Below are positions 7,472 through 13,944 of a stretch of 21,065 bases of DNA, piece by piece. Each line of letters opens with the position of its first letter. Within the stretch, counting starts at the first letter, position 1. This stretch comes from a virus, in the IMG/VR virus record IMGVR_UViG_3300043446_000411, positions 1 through 21,065 of that record, one strand, 5' to 3'. The notes beneath the pieces are model-generated. The model saw only the letters and a list, made by a program, of their open reading frames with translations, was not told the origin of the DNA and did no database searches. Made by a program: the position numbers and the translations under genes.

Positions 7472-8113
7472 ATGGCTTCTTCTGCTACGCCTTTTGGCTT
7501 GAAGCCGGTCAACCTGATCGGTGGACAGTCCTTTAACGGTGGCACGATTCGTGAGTATCTTCTCCCCAGCAACGTAGCTGCGGCGTACTACACGGGTTCC
7601 ATCATTTACATGAACACCAACGGTGTTCCCACTGCAATCACCGCTACTCCGGTAGCACCGAAGTACACTGCCACCGCTTCTGACGGCACGGCAGGTATTC
7701 TGGGTGTAATGGTCGGCGTTCGTTACACGGACCCCAACCTGAAGTACACGGTTTTCTCGCAGTACCTGCCTACCGGCGCGTACACTGCGGGTTACCGTGA
7801 CATCTACATCCGCGTCTGCGACGATCCCGATCAGCTTTACTCGATTCAGGCTGCTACGGTTGTTGGTTCCAAGACGAACGGTGCGCGTGGTGCAATCGGC
7901 CAAAACGCTGCGGTATCGGGCTTCTCCGGTAGCGCAACCACCGGCCTCGCAACCACCGCTCTGGATACCGGCTCTAACTGGGGCTCGTGCGCCTCGACCA
8001 CTACGCTGGCTATGCGGATTGTGGATATCATCACCCCTGATGATTCTTACCCGGAAGTTCTGGTTAAGTTCAACCACGGGGTTCATTCCTACCTGAACCC
8101 GCTCGGCGTATAA
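7472..8113 (+). CDS. probable capsid-associated (decoration-type) structural protein
   Basis: A 213-residue, beta-rich, Ala/Gly/Thr-rich protein just before the major capsid protein. The N-terminus ATPFGLKPVNLIGG and the phrases FNGGTIREYLL, VGVRYTDPNLKY and VFSQYLPTGAYTAGY are typical of a protein found beside the capsid gene in aquatic phages. Charged residues are few, and Gly/Thr/Ser-rich loops are common after residue 125, as in virion surface proteins. A GGAG Shine-Dalgarno lies at 7460-7463, 8 bases before the ATG. The most likely role is head decoration or capsid stabilisation; a second capsid protein cannot be excluded. Virion proteomics would settle this. Confidence 0.65.
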   Translation: MASSATPFGLKPVNLIGGQSFNGGTIREYLLPSNVAAAYYTGSIIYMNTNGVPTAITATPVAPKYTATASDGTAGILGVMVGVRYTDPNLKYTVFSQYLPTGAYTAGYRDIYIRVCDDPDQLYSIQAATVVGSKTNGARGAIGQNAAVSGFSGSATTGLATTALDTGSNWGSCASTTTLAMRIVDIITPDDSYPEVLVKFNHGVHSYLNPLGV

Positions 8114-8126
8114 GGAGTAACTTGAC

Positions 8127-9059
8127 ATGGCTATTTCACGTTCCCAGCTTCTCAAGGAACTCCTGCCCGGTCTGAACGCACTGTTCGGCATGGAGTACTC
8201 CCGCTACGGCGAAGAGCATAAGGAAATCTACGACGTTGAGACCTCTGAGCGTAGCTTTGAAGAGGAGACGAAACTCTCCGGCTTCGCGGCTGCTCCGGTC
8301 AAAACGGAAGGCGCGGCGATTGCGTATGACAACGCGCAAGAGGCGTGGACCGCTCGCTACACGCACGAAACCATTGCTCTTGGTTTCTCCATCACCGAAG
8401 AGGCGGTGGAAGACAACCTGTATGACAGCCTGTCGGCTCGTTATACCAAGGCTCTGGCCCGTGCTATGGCGTACACCAAGCAGGTAAAAGCTGCGTCGAT
8501 CCTGAACAACGGGTTCAACGGTAGCTACCTTGGCGGTGACGGCACCACCCTGTTCGGTAACAACTCCTCCAGCACTCGTGTTGGTCACCCGCTGGTTAGC
8601 GGCGCTGTTAACTACAACAGCCCCTCGACCGGTGTTGACCTGAACGAGACGGCGCTGGAAGCAGCGGTTATCCAGATCGCAGCGTGGACCGATGAACGTG
8701 GTCTGCTGATCGCAGCCAAGCCACGTAAACTCATCATTCCTCCGGCCCTGATGTTCGTAGCCAAGCGTCTGCTTGATACGGAGCTTCGTGTCAGCACCAC
8801 TGACAACGACATCAACGCGCTGAAGCAGATGGGTGCTATCCCGGAAGGCTACACGGTCAACCACTTCCTGACCGACACCAACGCGTGGTTCCTCACCACT
8901 GATGTTCCCAACGGCCTGAAGCACTTCGTCCGTGCCCCGATGAATACATCGATGGACGGCGACTTCGATACCGGCAACGTCCGGTACAAGGCTCGTGAGC
9001 GTTACAGCTTCGGCTGGAGCGATCCGCTGGGCATCTGGGGTTCGCCCGGTTCGACCTGA
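8127..9059 (+). CDS. major capsid protein
   Basis: A 310-residue protein in the classic position after scaffold and before a strong terminator. It carries features of HK97-fold coats: an N-terminal helix (SRSQLLKELLPGLNALFGMEY), an E-loop-like segment (ERSFEEETKLSGFAAAPVK), a long spine-like helical region (ARYTHETIALGFSITEEAVEDNLYDS to KQVKAASILNNGF) and an A-domain-like portion with KPRKLIIPPALMFVAKRLL. The pattern recalls coats loosely related to Mu gpT. Codon use is strongly biased to C- and G-ending codons, as expected for a very highly expressed gene. A good Shine-Dalgarno AAGGAG lies about 9 bases before the ATG. It is expected to form the icosahedral shell and may be the client of the GroES-like protein. 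Confidence 0.88.
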   Translation: MAISRSQLLKELLPGLNALFGMEYSRYGEEHKEIYDVETSERSFEEETKLSGFAAAPVKTEGAAIAYDNAQEAWTARYTHETIALGFSITEEAVEDNLYDSLSARYTKALARAMAYTKQVKAASILNNGFNGSYLGGDGTTLFGNNSSSTRVGHPLVSGAVNYNSPSTGVDLNETALEAAVIQIAAWTDERGLLIAAKPRKLIIPPALMFVAKRLLDTELRVSTTDNDINALKQMGAIPEGYTVNHFLTDTNAWFLTTDVPNGLKHFVRAPMNTSMDGDFDTGNVRYKARERYSFGWSDPLGIWGSPGST

Positions 9060-9070
9060 TAGGTCAACCA

Positions 9071-9104
9071 CCGGGGAGGGCTTCGTCCTCCTTCTCCTCC
9101 CCGG
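9071..9104 (+). terminator. GC-rich hairpin just after the capsid gene
   Basis: CCGGGGAGG at 9071-9079 is complementary to CCTCCCCGG at 9096-9104, a 9-bp stem with a 16-base loop. It has only a four-T tail, so alone it would be a weak terminator. It may instead protect the 3' end of the capsid message or help the stronger hairpin that follows. Confidence 0.6.
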
Positions 9105-9109
9105 CTTTT

Positions 9110-9138
9110 ACGCCCCCCTCGTGGGGGCGTTTTTTTTT
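9110..9138 (+). terminator. intrinsic (rho-independent) terminator
   Basis: ACGCCCCC at 9110-9117 pairs with GGGGGCGT at 9123-9130, an 8-bp stem with a 5-base loop, followed by an unbroken T run at 9130-9138. This is a textbook intrinsic terminator and marks the end of the terminase-to-capsid transcript. Confidence 0.93.
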
Positions 9139-9149
9139 ATTTGCAGTTG

Positions 9150-9178
9150 TTGCGTCATTTACTTCTTCGTGCTATAAA
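9150..9178 (+). promoter_or_regulatory. sigma70-like promoter with extended -10
   Basis: TTGCGT at 9150-9155 and TATAAA at 9173-9178 are separated by exactly 17 bases. TG at 9170-9171, one base before the -10 hexamer, makes an extended -10. The promoter lies directly after the terminator and before the 9266 gene, so it probably drives the downstream structural genes with a start near 9185. It resembles a host sigma70 promoter rather than a phage single-subunit polymerase promoter. Confidence 0.65.
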
Positions 9179-9184
9179 AATAAA

Positions 9185-9265
9185 ACTCCGGGGAAATAGC
9201 CCCATCCGCACTGTCCCGGCAGACTATATGCAGATGGATGGGGAACTCGCATATGAGGCATCATC
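9185..9265 (+). promoter_or_regulatory. structured 5' leader with two mutually exclusive stems
   Basis: CCCC at 9200-9203 can pair with GGGG at 9190-9193 (4 bp, 6-base loop). As part of CCCCATCC (9200-9207) it can also pair with GGATGGGG (9236-9243), forming 8 bp with a 28-base loop. GAGG at about 9254-9257, ahead of the ATG at 9266, would remain free. The function is unknown; transcript stability is the simplest guess. Confidence 0.35.
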
Positions 9266-9748
9266 ATGTCGTTTTCGACTTTCTCCGGTCCTATTCGTTC
9301 GGGCACCGTTCGTGAAGGCACTGTAGCTCAGGGCCGTAACTGTGGTCTGGCGGTTCTTGCCCAGTCCTATGATTCCGGTGATCTCACCGGTACGGCAACG
9401 GGTAACATCGACACACTGATTTTCAACCTCCCCAAAGGTTCGCAGATCACTGATATTGTGGTCGATCAGGTTGTTGCTGCTACGGCGGGTACTACCACTA
9501 TTTCAGTAGGTAACGCTTCGGGCGGCGCTCAGCTTATGGCGGCAGTTGCTACCACCGCTGGTGGTCGCTTCCGTGGTACGGCAACGGCTGCTACCCAGCT
9601 TGCATGGCAGACCTCGACTTCGGCAGATACGACGGTGTATGTACGTCTGGCGGTAGCTACGGCTACCTTGACGGCGGGTCGTTTTATCCTGACTGTGCAG
9701 TACGTCCAGCGTGCAGACAACGGTACTCAGAACCCCGTTAGTGCCTAA
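9266..9748 (+). CDS. beta-rich structural protein, probably virion surface
   Basis: A 160-residue protein rich in Thr, Ala, Val and Gly, with alternating hydrophobic residues typical of a beta-sandwich. It begins SFSTFSGPIRSGTVREGT, then has NCGLAVLAQS, IDTLIFNLPKGSQITDIVV and a C-terminal strand pair, GRFILTVQYVQRAD. The SGPIRSGT opening is familiar from small structural proteins of uncultured marine and freshwater phages. It is the first gene after the internal terminator and promoter. Head decoration or fibre attachment is plausible; no enzyme motif is present. Confidence 0.6.
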   Translation: MSFSTFSGPIRSGTVREGTVAQGRNCGLAVLAQSYDSGDLTGTATGNIDTLIFNLPKGSQITDIVVDQVVAATAGTTTISVGNASGGAQLMAAVATTAGGRFRGTATAATQLAWQTSTSADTTVYVRLAVATATLTAGRFILTVQYVQRADNGTQNPVSA

Positions 9749-9770
9749 TAGCTAATCAGGGAGCAGAACC

Positions 9771-10061
9771 ATGAGTATGCAAACTGATATTAAAAGTGTC
9801 TATCTGGGTACAACCGGGACACTTGTAAGCTATCGCACGCGTATCAGAAGTCTTGTTGTAGTATCTGGTGCTGCCGCTGGCAGCATCATTTTGCGGGATG
9901 GCGGTGCATCTGGAACAGTGGAGTTTCAGATGGACATAGCAGCTTCGGCTGCTGGTACGGGCTCCACCAACAGTGTGTACATCCCAGATGACGGGATTCT
10001 GTTTGAGACGGACGTACACGCTACTTTGTCTGGCTGCACGGTGACAGCATTCTATGCCTAA
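9771..10061 (+). CDS. small beta-rich structural protein
   Basis: A 96-residue protein with alternating short strands and no enzyme motif: SVYLGTTGTLVSYRTRIRSLVVVSGAAAGSIILRD-type segments, then VEFQMDIAAS and a strand near IPDDGILFETDVHATL. GGGAG lies about 6-10 bases upstream of the ATG. The sequence resembles small decoration-like proteins found next to capsid genes in aquatic phages. It overlaps the next start by 8 bases (ATGCCTAA at 10054-10061), so the two are probably co-translated. Function is inferred only from composition and position. Confidence 0.65.
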   Translation: MSMQTDIKSVYLGTTGTLVSYRTRIRSLVVVSGAAAGSIILRDGGASGTVEFQMDIAASAAGTGSTNSVYIPDDGILFETDVHATLSGCTVTAFYA

Positions 10062-10308
10062 GTCTCCTGCTTGGACTCGTAAAGAAGGTAAGAACCCTGC
10101 TGGAGGCTTGAATGCCAAAGGCAGGGCTTCGTACAACAAGGCTAACCCCGGCAAGCCGGGCCTGAAGGCTCCGCAGCCTGAAGGCGGCCCTCGCCGCGAC
10201 TCATTCTGCGCTCGGATGAGCGGCATGAAAAAGAAGCTCACCAGCAAGAAGACGGCAAATGATCCGAATTCCCGGATCAACAAAAGTCTTCGGGCGTGGA
10301 ATTGCTAG
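10054..10308 (+). CDS. conserved basic phage protein (DUF6321-like)
   Basis: An 84-residue protein rich in Lys, Gly, Pro and Arg, probably largely disordered. Recognisable blocks are SPAWTRKEGKNPAGGLNAKG (4-23), ASYNKANPG (25-33), FCARMSGMKKKL (51-62) and a final NDPNSRINKSL-x(3)-NC, with Cys at 52 and 84. I believe this is the conserved domain of unknown function catalogued as DUF6321, but this was not checked. It opens the run of small basic proteins that continues to 14097. Basic, cysteine-bearing small proteins may bind nucleic acid or the inside of the capsid; neither is shown. Confidence 0.75.
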   Translation: MPKSPAWTRKEGKNPAGGLNAKGRASYNKANPGKPGLKAPQPEGGPRRDSFCARMSGMKKKLTSKKTANDPNSRINKSLRAWNC

Positions 10309-10317
10309 GAGATTCTC

Positions 10318-10497
10318 ATGGCTGAGAAATGGATTCAGAAAGCTATCAAGAAGCCCGGCGCTCTTCGTGCGTCTTTGGGCGTGAAAGCGGGAAAAACCAT
10401 CCCGCCCAAGAAACTCGCCGCCGCAGCTAAGGCTCCCGGCAAAATGGGCCAGCGGGCACGTCTGGCTCAAACCTTTGCGAAAATGAGGAAAGGCTAA
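10318..10497 (+). CDS. very small strongly basic protein
   Basis: A 59-residue protein with 12 Lys and 4 Arg against a single Glu, a net charge of about +15. It starts MAEKWIQKAIKKPGALRASL and ends MGQRARLAQTFAKMRKG. AGGAG lies about 5-9 bases before the ATG, and the stop overlaps the next start as TAATG, which supports real translation. The sequence family is familiar to me from small proteins of uncultured phages. A DNA-condensing or internal virion protein is a reasonable idea based on charge only. Confidence 0.75.
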   Translation: MAEKWIQKAIKKPGALRASLGVKAGKTIPPKKLAAAAKAPGKMGQRARLAQTFAKMRKG

Positions 10498-10862
10498 TGC
10501 CCGCTCGACAGCCTGTTACAAATACGTCTGACGACGAAAATGACAACGAAGACGTACCCATGACGCCGGAACGGCGTAAATTTCTTGCGGAAATGGACGC
10601 TTCGGATAAAAAAGTACAAGATGAATACGACAAGCGGGCGCAACAACGACTGCGAGAAGAGCAAGATTACACCGTAAGCCCTGAAGTTGAGAAAAGACTT
10701 CGGCAGCAGGAAGAAGACGACAAGTTCCGTAGGGCTGCTGAAAGAGCCTTTGGCGAGAACCGCGGGGAGAACCGCTACGCTAAGGGCGGCAAAGTCAAAT
10801 CCACCAAGCGCCGTGGTGACGGCTGCTGCACTAAAGGCAAAACCAAAGGGAGATTCGTGTAA
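10497..10862 (+). CDS. charged helical protein with full C-terminal KGG...KGKT module
   Basis: A 121-residue protein of unknown function. Residues 1-25 are acidic and polar (SDDENDNEDVP). Residues 25-90 are very charged and probably helical. The last 28 residues (10776-10859) switch to the basic module YAKGGKVK, a short basic spacer, then GDGCCTKGKTKGRFV. The same module ends the next two proteins. The Cys-Cys pair is specific to this copy. The gene begins and ends with TAATG overlaps. Within the module, Gly-Arg is encoded GGG-AGA, which creates GGAG at 10849-10852, 9 bases before the next start at 10862. I infer a shared binding or sorting role for the module. Confidence 0.85.
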   Translation: MPARQPVTNTSDDENDNEDVPMTPERRKFLAEMDASDKKVQDEYDKRAQQRLREEQDYTVSPEVEKRLRQQEEDDKFRRAAERAFGENRGENRYAKGGKVKSTKRRGDGCCTKGKTKGRFV

Positions 10863-11644
10863 TGGCACGTAGTTATGAACCCGGCAGTTATAGGGATGCC
10901 ATTCAAAAACTTGGCGAACGCCAACAGAAAGAAATGGAGCAAAAACGCAATAGCCGTCCCGGCCCAGTTAAAGAAGGCGGGATAAGCGTAGCTCAACGGT
11001 TTAAAAACTGGCTGATGGACGATCGCCTGCCTGAATATATGCGGCAGCCCGGCCAAGATGAGTATGGACGTAGTAAGAAAGCAGTGGCAAAAGCTGCCGC
11101 TGAAGAGGCTAAGAAAAATCCGCCTTCACAAAAAAGTCGGTCTTATAGCCCTAACGATATTCGGATGCGAAAAATTACTCCATCCAAACCGCCTTCCCAA
11201 GTTACGCCGCGTAGCGTTGGTGTTTCTGTCGGTGAGGACGCAACGAAAAGTATTCGTGCTTCTGCTTCCGCGCCTAAACCCGCTACCCCCGCAAAACGGT
11301 CAGAAGTGGTAATGGGCACGGCCCCCGCGAACAAATCTGAGCGTCCCGATCCGGTCAAGAAAGTACCGCAGGCTACGCCTACGGTATCCAAACCTGCTGC
11401 ACCGCGTAACTACTCTACGGAAGCCGCAGATAAGCTGAAAGGGCTGGGTCTTGATGAAGACAACGCAGTAATGAAAAGACTGCGTGAGCGTTCGGCAATG
11501 AGCGCAAAAGAGCGTGATGAAGCTCCGAAGTTTGAGTCGAAGTATGCGGACAAGCTCAACAAAGCTCTGGGTTTCGCCAAAGGCGGTCACGTAAAAGCCA
11601 ACGGCATTGCACGTAAAGGTAAAACTCGCGGGAGACTGATCTAA
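10862..11644 (+). CDS. disordered basic protein with full C-terminal KGG...KGKT module
   Basis: A 260-residue protein of unknown function, the longest member of the tagged set. Residues 1-80 are basic and partly helical (SYRDAIQKLGERQQKEMEQK; FKNWLMDDRLPEYM). Residues 80-185 are Pro/Ser/Lys/Thr-rich, probably disordered. Residues 190-235 look helical (STEAADKLKGLGLDEDNAVM; YADKLNKALG). The end, FAKGGHVKANGIARKGKTRG followed by RLI (11573-11641), is the shared module. As in the gene before, the Gly-Arg near the end is GGG-AGA, giving GGAG at 11631-11634, 9 bases before the next start at 11644. TAATG overlaps flank the gene on both sides. The clear split into a disordered body and a fixed tail suggests the tail carries the common function. 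Confidence 0.85.
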   Translation: MARSYEPGSYRDAIQKLGERQQKEMEQKRNSRPGPVKEGGISVAQRFKNWLMDDRLPEYMRQPGQDEYGRSKKAVAKAAAEEAKKNPPSQKSRSYSPNDIRMRKITPSKPPSQVTPRSVGVSVGEDATKSIRASASAPKPATPAKRSEVVMGTAPANKSERPDPVKKVPQATPTVSKPAAPRNYSTEAADKLKGLGLDEDNAVMKRLRERSAMSAKERDEAPKFESKYADKLNKALGFAKGGHVKANGIARKGKTRGRLI

Positions 11645-11919
11645 TGGAAAAGATGTCTGGCAAAATGGCTGCGTTCTTCGCCAAGAAAGGCAAGACCAAA
11701 CTCGCTGCTCACGAGCGGCGTGAGGCTGCTGGTAAGGAAAAGGACACTCGCAAGATTGCGAAGCAGGAAGAGCGTGCGCTGAAAGGCGCTCCCAAGAACC
11801 TGAAGCGGTACGAGGAGAAGGAACACAAGGAGATGGGGTTCCGTAAGGGTGGTCACGTCAAAGCTGACGGTGTAGCCCGCAAGGGTAAGACTGCTGGCAC
11901 GCAGATTCGGATGAAGTAA
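11644..11919 (+). CDS. small basic protein with C-terminal KGG...KGKT module
   Basis: A 91-residue, highly charged protein. The N-terminal part (SGKMAAFFAKKGKTKLAAHE) already contains a KKGKT that resembles the module. The central part is a charged helix (ERREAAGKEKDTRKIAKQEE). The end carries RKGGHVKADGVARKGKTAG (11842-11898) with a different final tail, TQIRMK. At 14 residues shared with the module of the preceding gene, 9 codons differ by synonymous changes, so the similarity is maintained at protein level. The start lies in a TAATG overlap preceded by GGGAGA. Function unknown. Confidence 0.85.
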   Translation: MEKMSGKMAAFFAKKGKTKLAAHERREAAGKEKDTRKIAKQEERALKGAPKNLKRYEEKEHKEMGFRKGGHVKADGVARKGKTAGTQIRMK

Positions 11920-11920
11920 G

Positions 11921-12058
11921 ATGCGTCCGTGTCGTGGTATGGGGGCTATTGCTCCACAGAAAAAACCACGTAAGACCCGTTTGAGTCGGAAGGATTCTCC
12001 TCAACTAATAGATGTTTATGCCAAGGGCGGCACCTGTCGCCCTTGTAACAAGAGGTAA
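11921..12058 (+). CDS. tiny Cys-containing basic protein ending in AKGG-T-CRPC
   Basis: A 45-residue protein starting one base after the previous stop codon. It begins MRPCRGMGAI, is followed by a Lys/Arg run (QKKPRKTRLSRKDS) and ends VYAKGGTCRPCNKR. It has 13 basic residues against two Asp. YAKGG matches the first half of the module in neighbouring proteins, but here it leads into a C-x-x-C pair. With Cys at 4, 39 and 42 it might bind metal weakly, but it is short. The MRPCRGMG opening is one I recall from small aquatic phage proteins. There is no strong Shine-Dalgarno; translation is probably coupled to the gene before. Confidence 0.7.
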   Translation: MRPCRGMGAIAPQKKPRKTRLSRKDSPQLIDVYAKGGTCRPCNKR

Positions 12059-12063
12059 GTGAC

Positions 12064-12711
12064 GTGGCAGATAATTCCTACTACGGCGGTGGGTTTGAAG
12101 GTGATGGCTACGGCGGTGGCTTTGGTGGCTACGGCGGCGGTTATCCGCGTCAAATGATGGGCTACGGCGGTGGCTACGGCGGCGGTTATCCGCGTCAAAT
12201 GATGGGCTACGGCGGTGGTTATGGCGGTTACGGCGGCTATGGTGGCGGCGGTGGCTACATGGGCATGATGCGTCCCCAGCCGATGGGCGGCTACATGGGC
12301 ATGATGCAGGGCGGTGGTAACCCCTACTATGCTGGTGGCTACGGCGGTTACGGCGGCGGTCGCGGTGATTACGGCGGCATGATGGATCGTATGGCGTATA
12401 TGCCCCAATATCAGCAGCAATATCCCGCGTACCAGTCAAATATCTTCCGTGGCATGGGCGGCTATGGCAGTGGTATAGGTGGCTTGTTCGGCGGTATGGG
12501 TCAGCCGACCAACTACAAACCCACTACTACGCCTTCTACGGGAACGACACCTACCACTCCCTCGACGGGTGCGGTTGCTAACGTAGCGGGTCTCCCGCAG
12601 AACCCGACGCCTCCCACGTCGCCTACTTCTCCGACGCCTCCTCCACCCCCGGCACCTCCGGCAATGCCGACGCCTCCCGGTGGACCGTCTAATCCGGGCA
12701 CGATGATCTGA
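12064..12711 (+). CDS. Gly/Tyr-rich low-complexity protein with Pro/Thr-rich tail
   Basis: A 215-residue protein in two parts. Residues 1-146 are dominated by Gly, Tyr and Met, with GYGGGY-type repeats, YPRQMM twice, and MGMM twice. Residues about 150-213 are Pro/Thr/Ser-rich (TSPTSPTPPPPPAPPA). No enzyme motif, membrane segment or charge cluster is seen, and it is probably disordered. Gly/Tyr-rich regions can condense or be sticky, but that is inference. It starts with GTG; GAGG at 12052-12055, across the previous stop, is 8 bases upstream. The reading frame is real: mixed Gly codons (GGC, GGT) still encode a steady protein pattern, and it lies in the same operon. It may be a virion surface or internal protein. 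Confidence 0.8.
   Translation: MADNSYYGGGFEGDGYGGGFGGYGGGYPRQMMGYGGGYGGGYPRQMMGYGGGYGGYGGYGGGGGYMGMMRPQPMGGYMGMMQGGGNPYYAGGYGGYGGGRGDYGGMMDRMAYMPQYQQQYPAYQSNIFRGMGGYGSGIGGLFGGMGQPTNYKPTTTPSTGTTPTTPSTGAVANVAGLPQNPTPPTSPTSPTPPPPPAPPAMPTPPGGPSNPGTMI
12124..12218 (+). repeat. 45-base tandem repeat in the Gly/Tyr-rich gene
   Basis: Bases 12124-12173 and 12169-12218 are an identical 50-base match with a 45-base period (15 codons), containing the GGYPRQMMGYGG-type unit. Exact identity over 50 bases points to a recent slippage duplication or conversion. Confidence 0.9.
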
Positions 12712-12716
12712 CCGGT

Positions 12717-13400
12717 ATGACTACTTCCGGCACCACATCGTTTGATCTTGATCTCTCCGAGATAATCGAAGAGGCGTTTGAACGCTGCGGTGCCGAGTTA
12801 CGGTCTGGTTATGATTTTCGTACCGCACGGCGATCTCTGAACCTGCTATTTCAGGATTGGGCTAACCGGGGCGTAAACCTGTGGACGTTGGAGCAAGGCA
12901 CTGTAGCTCTCACGCCGGGCACGGCTACCTACTCGCTGCCAGTAGATACGGTTGATCTTCTGGATCACGTTATCCGCACAGGCAGTGGAACGACGCAAGC
13001 TGATATAACAATCTCGCGTATCAGTTCGTCTACCTACGCCAGCATCCCGACGAAGACTGCTACCGGACGACCCATCCAAGTATGGGTCAAGCGGCTTGAA
13101 TCCCCTGAGATTACGGTGTGGCCCACACCGGACTCTTCGCAGACGTATACGTTCGTGTACTGGCGACTGCGGCGCATTCAGGACGCCGGGTCTGGTACTA
13201 ACACGATGGACGTACCGTTTAGGTTCCTTCCCGCGCTTGTCTGTGGTCTGGCTTACTATCTGTCTATGAAAGTACCTGACGCGATGGTACGGATGGAAGT
13301 CCTGAAGGCCCAGTACGACGAGGCGTGGGCTAACGCTGCCGAAGAAGACCGTGAGAAGGCCCCTGTGCGGTTTGTGCCGCGCTATATGTTCGGCAACTAA
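12717..13400 (+). CDS. head-to-tail adaptor, P22 gp4-like
   Basis: A 227-residue protein resembling the tail accessory factor/adaptor that binds under the portal in P22-like phages. The N-terminal helices (DLDLSEIIEEAFERCGAELR, RTARRSLNLLFQDWANRG) and the pattern TLEQGTVALTPGTATYSLP are typical. A beta-rich middle with RPIQVWVKRLESPEITVWPTP precedes a helical end (DVPFRFLPALVCGLAYYLSM; MEVLKAQYDEAWANAAEEDR). Adaptors form the ring that closes the portal channel and receive the tail. The ATG at 12717 has no strong Shine-Dalgarno. Its position well after the capsid genes is normal for these phages. Confidence 0.75.
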   Translation: MTTSGTTSFDLDLSEIIEEAFERCGAELRSGYDFRTARRSLNLLFQDWANRGVNLWTLEQGTVALTPGTATYSLPVDTVDLLDHVIRTGSGTTQADITISRISSSTYASIPTKTATGRPIQVWVKRLESPEITVWPTPDSSQTYTFVYWRLRRIQDAGSGTNTMDVPFRFLPALVCGLAYYLSMKVPDAMVRMEVLKAQYDEAWANAAEEDREKAPVRFVPRYMFGN

Positions 13401-13403
13401 ACC

Positions 13404-13793
13404 GTGGCAAACCAATTTGCCATAGGCAAAAAGGCGATAGCGCAGTGTGATCGCTGCGGGTTTCGCTACAAGCTGAAGCAACTCAAAACCCTGACTATCA
13501 AGACCAAGAACGTCAATATCTTGGTCTGTCCAACGTGCTGGGAGCCTGACCATCCCCAACTTCAACTGGGTATGTATCCAGTCAACGATCCACAAGCCCT
13601 GCGTAACCCGCGTCGAGATACAACCTACCAAGTCTCTGGTACACTTGCTAACGGAAACTTGGGAGAAGGCAGCAGGGTCATTGAGTGGGGCTGGAATCCT
13701 GTGGGTGGCAGTACAAACCCGGATCAGCTTCTTACCCCCAATAGCCTTCGTATGACCCTTTATGTAGGGTCAGTTACTGTAGCTGTGACATAG
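13404..13793 (+). CDS. zinc-ribbon protein in the adaptor region
   Basis: A 129-residue protein with an N-terminal treble-clef or zinc-ribbon-like pair, C15-x-x-C18 and C42-x-x-C45 (CDRCG and CPTCW), followed by the basic linker LKQLKTLTIKTKN between the pairs. After ten residues containing EPDHPQ comes a beta-rich C-terminal half with GSRVIEWGWNPVGG and a hydrophobic end. The spacing supports binding of one zinc ion. Such ribbons bind nucleic acid or protein partners. No nuclease residues (HNH His/Asn) are visible. The start is GTG with little Shine-Dalgarno signal. Placed between two adaptor genes, it may be a minor head-closure protein, but that is not shown. Confidence 0.75.
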   Translation: MANQFAIGKKAIAQCDRCGFRYKLKQLKTLTIKTKNVNILVCPTCWEPDHPQLQLGMYPVNDPQALRNPRRDTTYQVSGTLANGNLGEGSRVIEWGWNPVGGSTNPDQLLTPNSLRMTLYVGSVTVAVT

Positions 13794-13802
13794 GAGAGAA
13801 CC

Positions 13803-13943
13803 ATGAAAGGTAAATCGTGTGGTGGCAAAATGAGCAAGGGCTATGCTGCTGGTGGCAAGACCTCCATGCAGATGCTCAAGATGGGCCGGGGCCTTGCTAA
13901 AGTAGCTAACCAGAAGAAGACCGGCGGTCGCCGGGGGAGTTAA
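13803..13943 (+). CDS. tiny Lys/Gly-rich basic protein
   Basis: A 46-residue protein with 9 Lys, 3 Arg and no acidic residue. It reads MKGKSCGGKMSKGYAAGGKT, then a short helix (MQMLKMGRGLAKVANQ) and a basic end, KKTGGRRGS. YAAGGKT resembles the first half of the C-terminal module in the 10497-11919 proteins. AGGAGAG lies 4-10 bases before the ATG, a strong Shine-Dalgarno that supports expression despite the size. The stop is followed closely by the next gene. Function unknown. Confidence 0.75.
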   Translation: MKGKSCGGKMSKGYAAGGKTSMQMLKMGRGLAKVANQKKTGGRRGS

Positions 13944-13944
13944 T

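Noticed and set aside
8136-9071. Minus-strand open frame covering the whole capsid gene
   Set aside because: It arises from the strong codon bias of the highly expressed capsid gene; the protein has no family features and the + strand gene is clear.
12005-12439. Minus-strand Arg/His/Ser-rich open frames opposite the Gly/Tyr-rich gene
   Set aside because: Low-complexity complement of GGC/GGT/TAC codons; not an independent gene.
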